Of a stretch of 64,000 bases of DNA, positions 35,126 to 44,740 are shown in pieces; the first letter of the stretch is position 1, and each line of letters opens with the position of its first letter. The stretch is from Novosphingobium resinovorum (GTDB lineage Bacteria > Pseudomonadota > Alphaproteobacteria > Sphingomonadales > Sphingomonadaceae). Under the pieces are notes generated by a model. The model made no database searches and was not told the DNA's origin. It worked only from the letters and a program-made list of their open reading frames with translations. The DNA is taken from positions 186,001 to 250,000 of the forward strand of contig NZ_BSFC01000021.1 in the NCBI RefSeq assembly GCF_027922145.1, written 5' to 3'. A program made the translations under genes and the position numbers.

Positions 35126-36091
35126 TCATCCGCCGGGGCTGAAGAACTCGACGATCGCGCCTTCGGGCGAGCGGACCGCGAACAGCGTGACGGTCCCGTA
35201 AGGCGCGATCACGAACGCCGCCGGTTCGATATGGAGTGACCCGCCCCGGCCGGCGATCGCGGCGGCATAGGCATGGGCATCGTCCACCTCAAAGCGCAGG
35301 CACAGGATGCCGACATTGGGCGCCGCGCAGTCGGCGTCGCAGCGGCGGCCGTACATCGCGGCGTTGTGGATCAACTCGACTCCGCCTACCGACGGCCCCG
35401 GCGGGTTGAAGATCACCACCCGGCGCTGCGCCCCGATCGCGGCGGGCAGCGGCAGGCCGAGCACATCGGCACCCGGCTCGGCCACGCCCTCGACCATGAA
35501 GTCTAGGTCCTTGTGCCAGCCCAGCACGTCCACGTAGAACGCGATGGCACCTTCGATATCCGCCACCATCTGCGTCGAATTGAACACCGGCGAAAGCCTG
35601 CCCGAAGGATCGAGCCCCGGCACTTCGGGCGAGTAGCGCTGGATCACCGCAAGGTTCAATCCGTCCGGGCCGATCGCCACGACCTGCCGGACCGAGAAGT
35701 GCGCCTCGCTGTAGTCCACCGGCTCACCGAACGCCGTCCAGCCGTGGCGCTGCAGTCCGCGATAGACCTTATCGACGTCGGCCGAGAACATATCGACGTC
35801 GAAGATGCCGCCGGTGTCCCAGGTCCGCTGGCTGGAACGCATGACCTTCTGCTCCACCCCGTGGAAGCGCACCAGCCTGAGCGCGCCGCGCCCGGATACG
35901 GTGTCCTGCGGCACGAACAGCGCCTGTTCGATCCGCGTGCACTGCTGCGGAACATGCCATGCCGCGAACTGCGAAGGCGGAGCATCGGGCAAGTCGACGC
36001 GGTCATAGCCGCATACTTGCGTCAAGGGCGCCGCAAGGCGGTCGATGTCGAACGTACTGACGACGGCTTCCTGGATGGGCTGAATGATCAT
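35126..36091 (-). CDS. two-domain VOC family protein
   Basis: A 321-residue protein with two VOC modules. The N-terminal one (about 1-155) has DTGGIFDVDMFSADVDKVY and LNLAVIQR; the C-terminal one (about 165-318) has FNSTQMVADIEGAIAFYVDV and the closing TVTLFAVRSPEGAIVEFFSP. Two-module VOC proteins include extradiol-type dioxygenases and isomerases, but the usual His-His-Glu triad is not clear here. It lies 75 bp downstream of the secreted protein gene on the same strand. Reaction unknown. Confidence 0.75.
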   Translation of the reverse strand: MIIQPIQEAVVSTFDIDRLAAPLTQVCGYDRVDLPDAPPSQFAAWHVPQQCTRIEQALFVPQDTVSGRGALRLVRFHGVEQKVMRSSQRTWDTGGIFDVDMFSADVDKVYRGLQRHGWTAFGEPVDYSEAHFSVRQVVAIGPDGLNLAVIQRYSPEVPGLDPSGRLSPVFNSTQMVADIEGAIAFYVDVLGWHKDLDFMVEGVAEPGADVLGLPLPAAIGAQRRVVIFNPPGPSVGGVELIHNAAMYGRRCDADCAAPNVGILCLRFEVDDAHAYAAAIAGRGGSLHIEPAAFVIAPYGTVTLFAVRSPEGAIVEFFSPGG

Positions 36092-36166
36092 GATGCCACA
36101 GGATGCTCGTGAGCCGCCGCCGCTGTCCCGCGAGCAGCGCGCCGGTGTCCGACTGACGAAGAAACC

Positions 36167-36988
36167 TCAGCGCTTCGGAGCGACCTCGGGAATGTCGCTG
36201 GCGACCATCTCCCTGCGGTCGCGGGCGATCGACCAGATGCGCCGCCTGGCCTTGGGGTCCCAGTCGATCGCCTGCCCCGGCGTGGCGATGGCGAAGGTCT
36301 CGACCAGTTCGAGGCGCGAGCCCGCTTCCGGCAGGCGCAGGGCGTAGAGTTCGGGGCGATCGTGGCCGGTTACGTAGATCAGCCCGTCCGCGCCCCAGCT
36401 CAGCCCCGAGCAGCTCTTGGGGGCCATACGGGCGAGAACCTCCTCGGGGAAGGCCCAGGTCTGCTCGATGCGGAACTGCTCGTCCATCCGCGCCAGCACG
36501 GTGTAGCGATAGTCGCGGCCCGGCTCGCCGCCCTTGCCTTCGTAGTTCGCGAAGACCGCCCACCACTTGCCGTCATGCCGGTCGATCACGGTCAGCGATC
36601 CCGGTCCGAAGCCGAGGCTGACGCTGCCGGAATGGCGCAGCGGGCGGGTGTCGAAGATCTCGATGGCGCTGGTCTGCGGCACCGCCGGGTAGTTGGAGGC
36701 GGCGCAGTAGAGCTTCGTCTGGACCACCGTGCAGCTGTTCATGTGGGGAAACAGGCGGCGCTCGCCCTCCCACTGGTCGACCTTCTCGGCATTGGAGAGA
36801 CGGTATTTTCCGATGCGGTCGTTGTCGATCGCATAGACGTATTCGCCGTCCGATGCGGCGCCCTGATGCGCCTCCGGTGCTGCCATCCGAAGCGCCACGG
36901 GCGCGGCCGCCCGGGGCGCTTCCGGCACGGTATCCGCCAGCGACGCCGTGGAAGCGAGCAGGAGAAGGACAGGCAGTAGTCGGACCAT
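36167..36988 (-). CDS. secreted protein of unknown function, propeller-like
   Basis: A 273-residue protein with a signal peptide (MVRLLPVLLLLASTASLA) cleaved near residue 19. The mature part has repeated short strands with aromatic turns (GEYVYAIDNDRIGKYRL, WWAVFANYEGKGG, GADGLIYVTGHDRPELYALR, RRRIWSIARDR), which suggests a beta-propeller of strictosidine-synthase or SMP-30 type. Two Cys (NSCTVV, LYCAAS) may form a disulfide. Divergent from the TetR gene at 37033, possibly its target. I do not recognise a family. Confidence 0.65.
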   Translation of the reverse strand: MVRLLPVLLLLASTASLADTVPEAPRAAAPVALRMAAPEAHQGAASDGEYVYAIDNDRIGKYRLSNAEKVDQWEGERRLFPHMNSCTVVQTKLYCAASNYPAVPQTSAIEIFDTRPLRHSGSVSLGFGPGSLTVIDRHDGKWWAVFANYEGKGGEPGRDYRYTVLARMDEQFRIEQTWAFPEEVLARMAPKSCSGLSWGADGLIYVTGHDRPELYALRLPEAGSRLELVETFAIATPGQAIDWDPKARRRIWSIARDRREMVASDIPEVAPKR

Positions 36989-37032
36989 GTATGCGTTCTC
37001 CGGGATGGATCGGCGAAGCGCTTACGACCGCC

Positions 37033-37830
37033 ATGCTACGCTACCATGTCGGAACGGGCCGCCAGGAAATTGCATGCGATGGTGCATCTTTCCTGTTGCC
37101 CCATCCATCCCGGACAAGGCAGGAGGAGTGCAACCTTTTCGCAATTGCACACGGAACCCCCAGTTTGGCCGTCAGTCCTGCCCGCAAGCGCCCCGAACGC
37201 GCTTCCACCCGCGCCCCCAACGGCAAGACGAGCGAAAGCACTCCGACCCGCCAGTCGCTCAAGAGCGCGCAGACGCGGGGAAGGCTGATCGAGGCGACGA
37301 TCCAGTGCCTCGTCAAGGTCGGCTATTCCGGCACTACGACCCCGCTGGTCGCGGTCGAAGCCGGACTGTCACGCGGGGCGATGCTCCACCATTTCGAGAA
37401 CAGCGCGACGCTGATCCGCGCCACCATCGTCGAACTGCACGAACGGCGCCTGCGCGCCTTCCGCCGCTCCTCGGAAATCACCGAGCACGAACCGACGACG
37501 ATGGTGACCGCCTATTGGAAACAGGTACAGAAGCCCGCCTTCGTCGCCTTTCAGGAACTGGCGATGGCGGCGCGCACCGATGCCGATCTCGCCCAGATCA
37601 TGCGGCCTCTCCAGGTCGAATATCGTGAACGCTTCAATTCCGAAGCGATCGCCCTCTTCCCCGAATGGCAGTCCGCGCCCGAGCAGTTCGCACAGGCCAT
37701 GGCCCTATCCCAGACGCTGATCGAGGGCATGGCGACCGGCCTCATGACCGGCGCGCTGGACGAAGTGATGGTGCCGGCGCTTCTCAAGATGCTGGAAGAC
37801 AAGATCCGCACCCTGCGGCCCAAGGGCTGA
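37033..37830 (+). CDS. TetR/AcrR family regulator (sister of the one at 51005)
   Basis: The conserved part runs from LKSAQTRGRLIEATIQCLVK to the end, about 195 residues, with HTH PLVAVEAGLSRGAMLHHFEN. It aligns with the regulator at 51005 over its whole length (more than half identical by eye, e.g. LHERRLRAFRRS, YWKQVQKPAF). The start is uncertain: ATG 37033 lacks a ribosome site, and TTG 37165 is an alternative, while an aggaggag at 37121 has no suitable in-frame codon. It ends directly before a convergent SDR gene. Probably senses a pathway compound. Confidence 0.82.
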   Translation: MLRYHVGTGRQEIACDGASFLLPHPSRTRQEECNLFAIAHGTPSLAVSPARKRPERASTRAPNGKTSESTPTRQSLKSAQTRGRLIEATIQCLVKVGYSGTTTPLVAVEAGLSRGAMLHHFENSATLIRATIVELHERRLRAFRRSSEITEHEPTTMVTAYWKQVQKPAFVAFQELAMAARTDADLAQIMRPLQVEYRERFNSEAIALFPEWQSAPEQFAQAMALSQTLIEGMATGLMTGALDEVMVPALLKMLEDKIRTLRPKG

Positions 37831-38637
37831 TCAGGCGAGGCCGCGATCGCCCTCGGCGGAGAAGTAGGTCGGCGTGCGGGCATAATAGTCCGCGCCCAGC
37901 CGGCAATCGACCAGCCCGGCATCGACCGCAAGCACCTGCCCGGTCACGTTGAGGCCGTCGTCGCTGGCGAGATAGGCGAAGGCTCCGGCGATTTCGTCCG
38001 CCTCGACCACGCGGCGCAGGGGATTGCGGGCCTCCGCCGCCTTTCGCATCGTCTCCGCATCGCCATAGGCAAGCTCTGTCATGCGGGTCGGTACGTTGCC
38101 GGGCACCACTGCGTTGACCCGGATGCTGTCTGCCGCCAGTTCCGCCGCGACGGACCGGGTCAACCCGACCACCGCATGCTTGGCCGCCGTATAGGCATGC
38201 GGCCCCAGCGGCGCGAGGCCGGCCGCGCTCGAGGTCGAGAGGATCGCGCCCGAGCACTGCGGCCGCATGACGCGCGCGGCATGCTTCATGCCGTAGAACA
38301 CGCTGTCGAGCAGCACAGCCAGGGTATCGCGCCATGCGGCCGCCCCGATCTCCTCGACCCTGCCTACGGCGCCGAGTTGCCCGGCATTGTTGATCATGCA
38401 GTCGAGCCGGCCATGCAATGCGATCGCCCTGTCCACGAGGGCGGCGACGTCCTCCTCGCGGGTGACGTCGCAGGGGACGAAAGCGGCGGAAAGCTTCTCG
38501 GCCAGCGACTTACCTGCATCATGCCTGAAGTCGCCGAGCACGAGCACGGCGCCCTCGCGCGCGAACCTGCGCGCGGTCGCTTCGCCAAGTCCGCTCGCCG
38601 CGCCGGTTATCACAGTGACCTTGCCTTCAAGCCGCAT
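37831..38637 (-). CDS. SDR family NAD(P)-dependent oxidoreductase
   Basis: A 268-residue classical SDR with TGAASGLGEATARRFAREG, NNAGQLGAVG, STSSAAGLAPLG with the catalytic Ser, YTAAK (Tyr-Lys) and NVTGQVLAVDAGLVDCRLG. The start has gagggcaacg upstream. It follows the TBDR gene at 38726 on the same strand after a strong hairpin, so the two may share a transcript. Alcohol/ketone interconversion, substrate unknown. Confidence 0.89.
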   Translation of the reverse strand: MRLEGKVTVITGAASGLGEATARRFAREGAVLVLGDFRHDAGKSLAEKLSAAFVPCDVTREEDVAALVDRAIALHGRLDCMINNAGQLGAVGRVEEIGAAAWRDTLAVLLDSVFYGMKHAARVMRPQCSGAILSTSSAAGLAPLGPHAYTAAKHAVVGLTRSVAAELAADSIRVNAVVPGNVPTRMTELAYGDAETMRKAAEARNPLRRVVEADEIAGAFAYLASDDGLNVTGQVLAVDAGLVDCRLGADYYARTPTYFSAEGDRGLA

Positions 38638-38663
38638 CGTTGCCCTCTATTATCGATATGGAG

Positions 38664-38699
38664 TGGCCGGTGCGCGATTGGAGGATCGCACACCGGCCA
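38664..38699 (-). terminator. GC hairpin downstream of the TBDR gene
   Basis: TGGCCGGTG pairs with CACCGGCCA, continued after one mismatch by GCGAT/ATCGC around a TGGAGG loop. It sits between the TBDR stop (38726) and the SDR start (38637). Like those at 6005 and 14051, it lacks a T-run. Confidence 0.6.
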
Positions 38700-38725
38700 A
38701 GGTGTGAGGGGAAAATTCCCCCCGA

Positions 38726-41161
38726 TCAGTAGTGGTAGGTGACCTGCACCTGCACCGTGCGCGGGATGTTGGCATAGCCGCGCTGGTCGCCCAGCACGCC
38801 CCCGTCGGTCCCGGTGCCCCGGCCGGTGCCCGGCGCATCCAGCGCGCCGGAGATGACGAACTGGTTGGTCAGGTTCTTGCCGATGACCGCCAGATCCCAG
38901 CCCGCCTTCGAACTGAGCGTCAGCGACGCGTCGAGGTTCACGTACTTGGGCTGCGTCGCGATCGGGTTGTTGAACGGCGATGCATTGTAGCTGCTGGAAT
39001 AGCGGGCATCGGCCGAGAGCGTCAGCGACATGTCGGGGCTGAGGTCTGCCTCGTAGCTGGTGCCCAGCGCCGCCGTCCAGCGCGGTGCGTTGGCGGTCGG
39101 CTTGCCGCTCAGATCCTGCACGAAGAGGCCGCCGTAAGGGCTGCTCGTGGTGGGATTGCAGCCCTGCGCCGGGGTCTGGCCAGTGACGCACGGTGCGATG
39201 AAGTCCACGTAGCGCGCCTTGTTGTAGTTCAGCGCGCCGCGCATCGTCAGGCCCGGAAGCGCATGCGGCGCCCACTCGGTCGAGATCTCGACGCCCTTGG
39301 TGCGCGCCGAACCCGCGTTCGTGGTGATGTAGCGGAACGTCTGCGCTTCGAAGAAATCGACCTGCAGGTTGGTATATTCATACGTGTAGAGCGCCACATC
39401 GAAGCGCAACTGGTTGTTAAACAGCGTGGTCTTCACGCCGCCCTCGAAGCCCTTGGCCTTCTCCGGCTCGAAGTCGAGATCGGCGGGGATCGACGCGTTG
39501 GTATAGGAACTCTGGTTTGAGAAGCCGCCCGACTTGTAGCCGGTCTTGAAGCCGCCATAGATGTTGACGCCCGGCGCGGGCTTGTACGACGCGGTGATTT
39601 CCGGGCTCCAGTTGGTGAAGGTCTGGTTCTTGTAGATCGGGTCGTTCAGCCGGTTGATCTGGCCGGGGCGATTGACCGGGTGGACGAAGAAGCTGTCCTT
39701 GGTCTCATGCGTGTAACGGATACCCGACGAGAGTTCGACCTCGGGCACGACCTTCCAGGTGACTTGCGCGAAGGGAGAGATCGTCTCACCCTTGGTGTAG
39801 GAATCCTTGCCGAAGGCGACGTATTCCCATTCCGGCCGCTGGGTGCTGACGCGCGTGTTGCCCGAATAGACGTACTGGTCGGACTGCAGTTTGGTCTTCT
39901 GGTACAGTACGCCCAGCATCATGTTGACCGGGCCGTCGTAGTTGGTCTGCGCGCGCAGTTCCTCTGAGAACGCCCACCACTTCTCACGCGAGCCGACGTA
40001 GATCTGCACGGCGCGCTGCTGGTAGTCGCTGTCGGTCAGCCAGCGGTTGTTCTGGTTCTGGTAGTTCGTGGCCGACGTCAGCGTCACATCGCCCAGGTTC
40101 CATTCCAGATTGTTGGTCGCCTGCCAGGAGCGGTACTTCGTGTAGAGTTCGCCGTCGGCGCGCGCGAAGGGGAAGTTCGCGGCGATCTCGGTCGGCATCT
40201 GGTTGTGGTAGTATTTCCAGTCCCGCTTGCAGGGCACGCCGGGTTGCAGCGTGCTGAACCCGGTGGCGCAGGAGAACACGATGTTGTTCCAGGCGCCGTC
40301 GTTGGTGGTCGTCTCGTTGGCGGACACCTTGAAGGTGTTGGTGATGGTGTCGGTCGGCTCCCACTTGAGCGTGAGGCGCCCGACCAGTTCCTTCTCCTTC
40401 GGACCGCGGCGGTCGCCCGGAGGCGCAACCAGGTTCTGTACCGGGCCGCCGGCCTGGTCGGTGACGGTGAAGGGCTGCGCCGTGGCGTAATTGCGCGAAT
40501 AGCCCCCGTACATCTTCGATGCCCGCAGCGCCACGCGCAGCCCGAGCGTTTCGGTGAGCGGCGTGGAGATCATCTGCTCGATATAGGGCCGCTTCGCCCG
40601 GAACTCGTAGCCCACGCGGGTCGAGCCCTCGAAGCTGGAGCCGGGATCTGCGGTGGTGATCGAAATCACGCCCGCCGTCGCGTTCTTGCCGAAGAACAGC
40701 GCCTGCGGGCCTTTCAGCACCTCGATCCGCGACAGGTCGAAGAAGCCTTCGTTGAGGATGCGGCCGCTGGCGTAATAGATGCCGTCGACGATGATCGCGG
40801 TGGAGGATTCGATGCCCAGCGCGCTCGCCGGGGTGCCGATGCCGCGCAGCGAGATCTGCGCGCCCGAACCCGTCGTCGCGCGGCCTACGGTGAGGTTCGG
40901 CGTCGTCGCCGCGATGCGCTCGATGTTGGAGATGTCCTGCCGGGCGATCTGCGCGGGCGAATAGGCGGTCACCGCGACGGGAATGTCCTGCAGCGATTCC
41001 GAACGCTTGCGCGCGGTGACGACGATTTCCTCGAGGCCGCCCGCAGCCGCCTGAGGGGCGGCGTCCTGAGCCATCGCGGGGCTGGCGAGGCCGATCGCGG
41101 AAGCCGACGCCATGAGCCCGGCGAGCAGGCAGGCGCGATGAAAGTTCGGTAGGTCCTTCAT
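38726..41161 (-). CDS. TonB-dependent outer-membrane receptor
   Basis: An 811-residue TBDR. It has a signal peptide (about 1-31, ending AMA-Q), LEEIVVTARKRSESLQDIPV (43-62), plug motifs GAQISLRGIG and LKGPQALFFGKNATAGV, and a barrel ending TVQVQVTYHY. Close paralogue of the receptors at 6036 and 23607. ATG 41161 follows ggggagaagaga; an ATG six codons earlier is less well placed. It is divergent from the FAD dehydrogenase operon at 41649, with a TetR-type palindrome between. Substrate unknown. Confidence 0.92.
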   Translation of the reverse strand: MKDLPNFHRACLLAGLMASASAIGLASPAMAQDAAPQAAAGGLEEIVVTARKRSESLQDIPVAVTAYSPAQIARQDISNIERIAATTPNLTVGRATTGSGAQISLRGIGTPASALGIESSTAIIVDGIYYASGRILNEGFFDLSRIEVLKGPQALFFGKNATAGVISITTADPGSSFEGSTRVGYEFRAKRPYIEQMISTPLTETLGLRVALRASKMYGGYSRNYATAQPFTVTDQAGGPVQNLVAPPGDRRGPKEKELVGRLTLKWEPTDTITNTFKVSANETTTNDGAWNNIVFSCATGFSTLQPGVPCKRDWKYYHNQMPTEIAANFPFARADGELYTKYRSWQATNNLEWNLGDVTLTSATNYQNQNNRWLTDSDYQQRAVQIYVGSREKWWAFSEELRAQTNYDGPVNMMLGVLYQKTKLQSDQYVYSGNTRVSTQRPEWEYVAFGKDSYTKGETISPFAQVTWKVVPEVELSSGIRYTHETKDSFFVHPVNRPGQINRLNDPIYKNQTFTNWSPEITASYKPAPGVNIYGGFKTGYKSGGFSNQSSYTNASIPADLDFEPEKAKGFEGGVKTTLFNNQLRFDVALYTYEYTNLQVDFFEAQTFRYITTNAGSARTKGVEISTEWAPHALPGLTMRGALNYNKARYVDFIAPCVTGQTPAQGCNPTTSSPYGGLFVQDLSGKPTANAPRWTAALGTSYEADLSPDMSLTLSADARYSSSYNASPFNNPIATQPKYVNLDASLTLSSKAGWDLAVIGKNLTNQFVISGALDAPGTGRGTGTDGGVLGDQRGYANIPRTVQVQVTYHY

Positions 41162-41361
41162 TCTCTTCTCCCCGTTCATCTCTTCGCTGCGAAGGATGAC
41201 TTATTTAGAAAATCGAAGGCATGACCACAGCCCCCGGACATGCCGGAGTGCGCGGTGGAGCCAGTCTTCATCCCGTTCCCTGGAGCACCCGGCGATTCGT
41301 CGCCGTGGTGATCCAACCTCTTTTCTGCCCGGCTTTATGCGCAGGATGATCCGCCGTGACA

Positions 41362-41392
41362 ATAAAAAAGTCGATCATGATTGCTTTTTTAT
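41362..41392. promoter_or_regulatory. AT-rich palindrome (operator site A) between TBDR and FAD operon
   Basis: ATAAAAAAG (41362-41370) and CTTTTTTAT (41384-41392) are perfect 9-bp arms; the centre holds CGATCATGATTG. It shares the pattern AAAAG(A/T)CG(A/T)TCATGA, then (A/T)TG and a T-run, with the site at 50898 in front of a TetR gene. It lies 200 bp from the TBDR start and 257 bp from the FAD start. Probable binding site of that TetR or its sister at 37033. The rest of the 487-bp gap 41162-41648 shows nothing recognisable. Confidence 0.55.
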
Positions 41393-41648
41393 GGCGCACG
41401 CAAGCCCGCAACCCCGCCAAACCTGCGGGTTTCAGCGGTAGGCCGCATTCAAAGTGCGGCTAGATAGCAACAATTGAGCTAGACTTATTACTCGTCGCTC
41501 GCCATGCTTCGGGTCATCGGCCGCGAGCGTGACCGCCTTCGTGCGGAGGCGCTGCGGCCCAACGACAATCATGGATGGAGAGGCGCCCGATGCCGGTCAT
41601 GGCTGAGAGGATTTCCGTTGTGTCGCCCGTCGCGGGAGTGAAGCGGCG

Positions 41649-43037
41649 ATGAGTGAGGCTCTCGATTACGACGTCATCGTCATCGGCACCGGGGCGGCGG
41701 GGCTCAGCGCCGCAGCGCTTGCAGCACAGGGCGGCGCCAGCGTCCTGATGGTCGAGGCAGCCGACCGCACCGGCGGGTCGAGCGCCTTGTCCGGCGGCGT
41801 GTTCTACGCGGCGGGCACATCGCTCCAGCGCGAGGCCGGGCTGGAGGACGACACGGCCGAGGCGATGTTCCACTATTACATGACGCTCAACCAGTACAAG
41901 CTGGAGCCCGCCCTCGTGCGCACGCTTTGCGAACGCTCGGCCGAGGCGTTCGAGTGGCTGCGCGAAATCGGCGTCGGGTTCACCGTCGAAAACCTCTACG
42001 CCTCGGGCGTCGACAAGGTCCGGCGCGGCCACCGTGCGACGGACGGCGGCGCGGGCATCGTCGAAGGCCTCGAAGGCTTCCTGTCCGGCAGGAACATCGA
42101 TACCGTCCTCGATACCCGCGTCGAGACCCTGCTGGTCGAGAACGGCCGGGTCTGCGGCATCGTCGCCGACGGCGCGCCGGTGCGCAGCGCCGCAACGGTG
42201 ATCGCCACCGGCGGCTTCGGCGCCAATCCCGAGATGCTGGCGCAACTCTATCCCGATGCCTCGCGTTACGGCGACCTCCACTGGTATATCGGCGCCCCTA
42301 CCTGCCGGGGCGATGGCCTCGGCCTTGCCGCGCAAGTGGAGGGGCAGTTGAGCAAGGCCAATCGCGGCCTGCTCCTGATCACTCCGGGCTTCGTCAAGGA
42401 CCTCGAAAGCTACCTCCCCGGCTGGCTGATGATGGTGAACCGCGACGGGCGCCGGTTCATCGACGAAACGATAGAATATTCGGTCCTCGCCGCCGTCCTC
42501 GACGAACAGCCGGGACGGGACTGCTTCGCGGTGTTCGACGAGGCATCGCGCCTCGCCTCGAAGACCACCAAATACCGGCCTGCCCCCAACTGGACGGCGG
42601 ACCGGCTGCTGGACCATGTGGAGGCCGGAACGCTGATCAGCGCACCGACGCTGGAGGACCTTGCCGGGAAACTCGGCGTGCCCGCCGCCCGTCTTGCGAC
42701 GACGGCAGAGCGCTACAATTCGCTGGTACAGATAGGGAACGACGAGGACTACTTCAAGCCCTCGGCGATGCTGCGGCCGGTCGCGCAAGGGCCGTTCTAC
42801 GCCGCGCATATCCGCCCGGCCGTGATCTGCTGGACGGGCACCGGCATCCGTATCGACACCGAAGCCCGCGTGCTCGGCGCCGACGATCGCCCGGTGCCGG
42901 GCCTCTACGCCGCCGGGGAGACGACCGGCGGCATGTTCGGCCAATGCTACGCGGCGGGCGGCGCCTCGATCGGCAACGCGGTCGTCTTCGGCCGCATCGC
43001 CGGCGCCAACGCCGCGAAAGAGAAGGTGAACGCATGA
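41649..43037 (+). CDS. FAD-dependent oxidoreductase (fumarate reductase/KstD superfamily)
   Basis: A 462-residue flavoprotein. The N-terminal dinucleotide motif is VIVIGTGAAGLSAAALAAQG, followed by the GGSSALSGG flavin turn and a C-terminal GLYAAGETTGGMFGQCYAAG with GGASIGNAVVFGRIAG. It belongs to the FAD-binding group with fumarate reductase and 3-ketosteroid dehydrogenases and probably inserts or reduces a C=C bond. It is shorter than usual KstD enzymes. First gene of a four-gene operon; its stop overlaps the next ATG. Confidence 0.87.
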   Translation: MSEALDYDVIVIGTGAAGLSAAALAAQGGASVLMVEAADRTGGSSALSGGVFYAAGTSLQREAGLEDDTAEAMFHYYMTLNQYKLEPALVRTLCERSAEAFEWLREIGVGFTVENLYASGVDKVRRGHRATDGGAGIVEGLEGFLSGRNIDTVLDTRVETLLVENGRVCGIVADGAPVRSAATVIATGGFGANPEMLAQLYPDASRYGDLHWYIGAPTCRGDGLGLAAQVEGQLSKANRGLLLITPGFVKDLESYLPGWLMMVNRDGRRFIDETIEYSVLAAVLDEQPGRDCFAVFDEASRLASKTTKYRPAPNWTADRLLDHVEAGTLISAPTLEDLAGKLGVPAARLATTAERYNSLVQIGNDEDYFKPSAMLRPVAQGPFYAAHIRPAVICWTGTGIRIDTEARVLGADDRPVPGLYAAGETTGGMFGQCYAAGGASIGNAVVFGRIAGANAAKEKVNA

Positions 43038-44740
43038 CCATGGGAGACAGGACCGTCGACGTCCTCATCGCCGGGACCGGCGCGGCGGGTCTCACCGCCG
43101 CCGTCACCGCGCGGCGCGCCGGGCTGGACGTGCTGGTGGTGGAGAAGGAAGCCGTCTTCGGCGGCACCACCGCGACCTCCGGCGGCGTGCTGTGGGTACC
43201 CGGCAACCACCACTCCCCGGCCATGCAGCGCGCCACCGGCCAGAGCGACGACATCGAGAGCGCCCGCGCCTATCTGGTCGAGGAAACCGGCAACTACATC
43301 GAGCCCGACCGGGTCGAAGCCTACCTCGACACCGCGCCGCGCATGGTGCGCTTTCTGGAAGAAAACAGCCACGTCCGGTTCTACGGGATGGACTATCCCG
43401 ACTATCACTCGGAGAGCGCGCATAGCTCCATCGTCCGCTCGATCGGCACCGTCGATTACGAGGCGCGCGAACTCGGGCCGCACCTGAAGAACCTCAAGCA
43501 GCAGTTGCCGCAGACGCTGTTCCTCGGTTTTGCCGTGGGTTCGGGCGTGGAGATGATCCAGTTCATGAAGGCTGGCCGATCGGTCAAGGCGCTGGGCTTC
43601 GTCTCGAAGAAACTGGCCAGGCACTTCGCCGATGTGCTGCGCTATGGCGAGGGGCAGCAGGTGGTGCGCGGGCGGGCGCTGGTGGCGCGGCTGGCGCGCA
43701 CGCTGTTCGACCTCGACGTGCCGATCTGGCTGTCCTCCCCCGTCGCCGGGCTGACCCGCGCGGATGGGCGCGTCACCGGGGCCGAGATCGACACCCCGCA
43801 AGGCCGGGTGCGGATCACCGCGCGCCGGGGTGTCGTCCTCGCCTGCGGGGGCTATCCCAACGACCCGGAGCGCCGCGCCGCGACCTTCCCGGCGCCCGCC
43901 AACAACCGCGAGCAGCGCAACCCGACCAACCCCGGCAACACCGGCGACGGCATCCGCCTGGCCGAGAGCGTCGGCGGCGTCTTCAACGGCAACGTCGCCC
44001 ATGCAGCACCGTGGATGCCGGTCTCCGTCCTGCCGGGATCGACGGACTTCACCGGCGTCTGGCCGCACCTGATCGACCGGCAGAAGCCGGGCTTCATCGC
44101 CGTGCGCCCCGACGGCCGCCGCTTCGGGGACGAGTCCAGCGCCTACCACGACCTCGTCCCCCAGATGACCCGCGCCAGCGAGGGTGACGCCAGCGCATGG
44201 TGCTGGCTGATCGGCGACGCGGCGGCGGTGAAGAAATGGGGCATCGGCATGGTCCGCCCCTTCCCCATTCCCCATGGGCAGCACTTGCGCAGCGGCTACC
44301 TCAAGCGCGCCGCGACGCTGCAGGAACTCGCCGCCCAATGCGGCATCGACCCCGCCGCGCTGGAACGCACGGTCGCGACCTTCAACGCCAATGCCGAGGC
44401 CGGAGTGGACCCCGAGTTCGGACGCGGCGGGCGGGTCTACGACGTCTATCAGGGCGACCCGGAGCACCGGCCCAACACCTGCCTCGGCCCGCTGACCAAG
44501 GGTCCGTACTGCGCCATCCGCATGGAGGCGGGGATCATCGGCACGTTCGCGGGGCTCAGGACCGACCGCCACGCCCGCGTCCTCGACGGCGAAGGAGCGC
44601 CGGTGCAGGGCCTCTACGCAGTGGGCAACGACCAGGCCAACGTCTTCGCCGGGGCCTATCCGGGCGCGGGGGCGACGATCGGCCCTGCCATGACCTTCGC
44701 CTATATCGCGGGCAGACACCTTGCGGGGCAGGCGGCGTAA
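43034..44740 (+). CDS. FAD-dependent dehydrogenase, 3-ketosteroid Delta1-dehydrogenase-like
   Basis: A 568-residue flavoprotein, the length expected of KstD enzymes. It has VDVLIAGTGAAGLTAAVTAR, then FGGTTATSGGVLWVPGNH (typical of KstD), VVLACGGYPND and a C-terminal AVGNDQANVFAGAYPGAGA with IGPAMTFAYIAG. Such enzymes remove hydrogens 1,2 to a ring ketone. The start at 43034 overlaps the previous stop (ATGA). Whether the substrate is a steroid is not shown: related enzymes act on other cyclic ketones. Confidence 0.85.
   Translation: MTMGDRTVDVLIAGTGAAGLTAAVTARRAGLDVLVVEKEAVFGGTTATSGGVLWVPGNHHSPAMQRATGQSDDIESARAYLVEETGNYIEPDRVEAYLDTAPRMVRFLEENSHVRFYGMDYPDYHSESAHSSIVRSIGTVDYEARELGPHLKNLKQQLPQTLFLGFAVGSGVEMIQFMKAGRSVKALGFVSKKLARHFADVLRYGEGQQVVRGRALVARLARTLFDLDVPIWLSSPVAGLTRADGRVTGAEIDTPQGRVRITARRGVVLACGGYPNDPERRAATFPAPANNREQRNPTNPGNTGDGIRLAESVGGVFNGNVAHAAPWMPVSVLPGSTDFTGVWPHLIDRQKPGFIAVRPDGRRFGDESSAYHDLVPQMTRASEGDASAWCWLIGDAAAVKKWGIGMVRPFPIPHGQHLRSGYLKRAATLQELAAQCGIDPAALERTVATFNANAEAGVDPEFGRGGRVYDVYQGDPEHRPNTCLGPLTKGPYCAIRMEAGIIGTFAGLRTDRHARVLDGEGAPVQGLYAVGNDQANVFAGAYPGAGATIGPAMTFAYIAGRHLAGQAA

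Noticed and set aside
41362..41392. AT-rich palindrome as a rho-independent terminator
   Set aside because: It is about 200 bp upstream of both divergent genes, follows no gene end, and shares a core with a site before a TetR gene, so an operator fits better.
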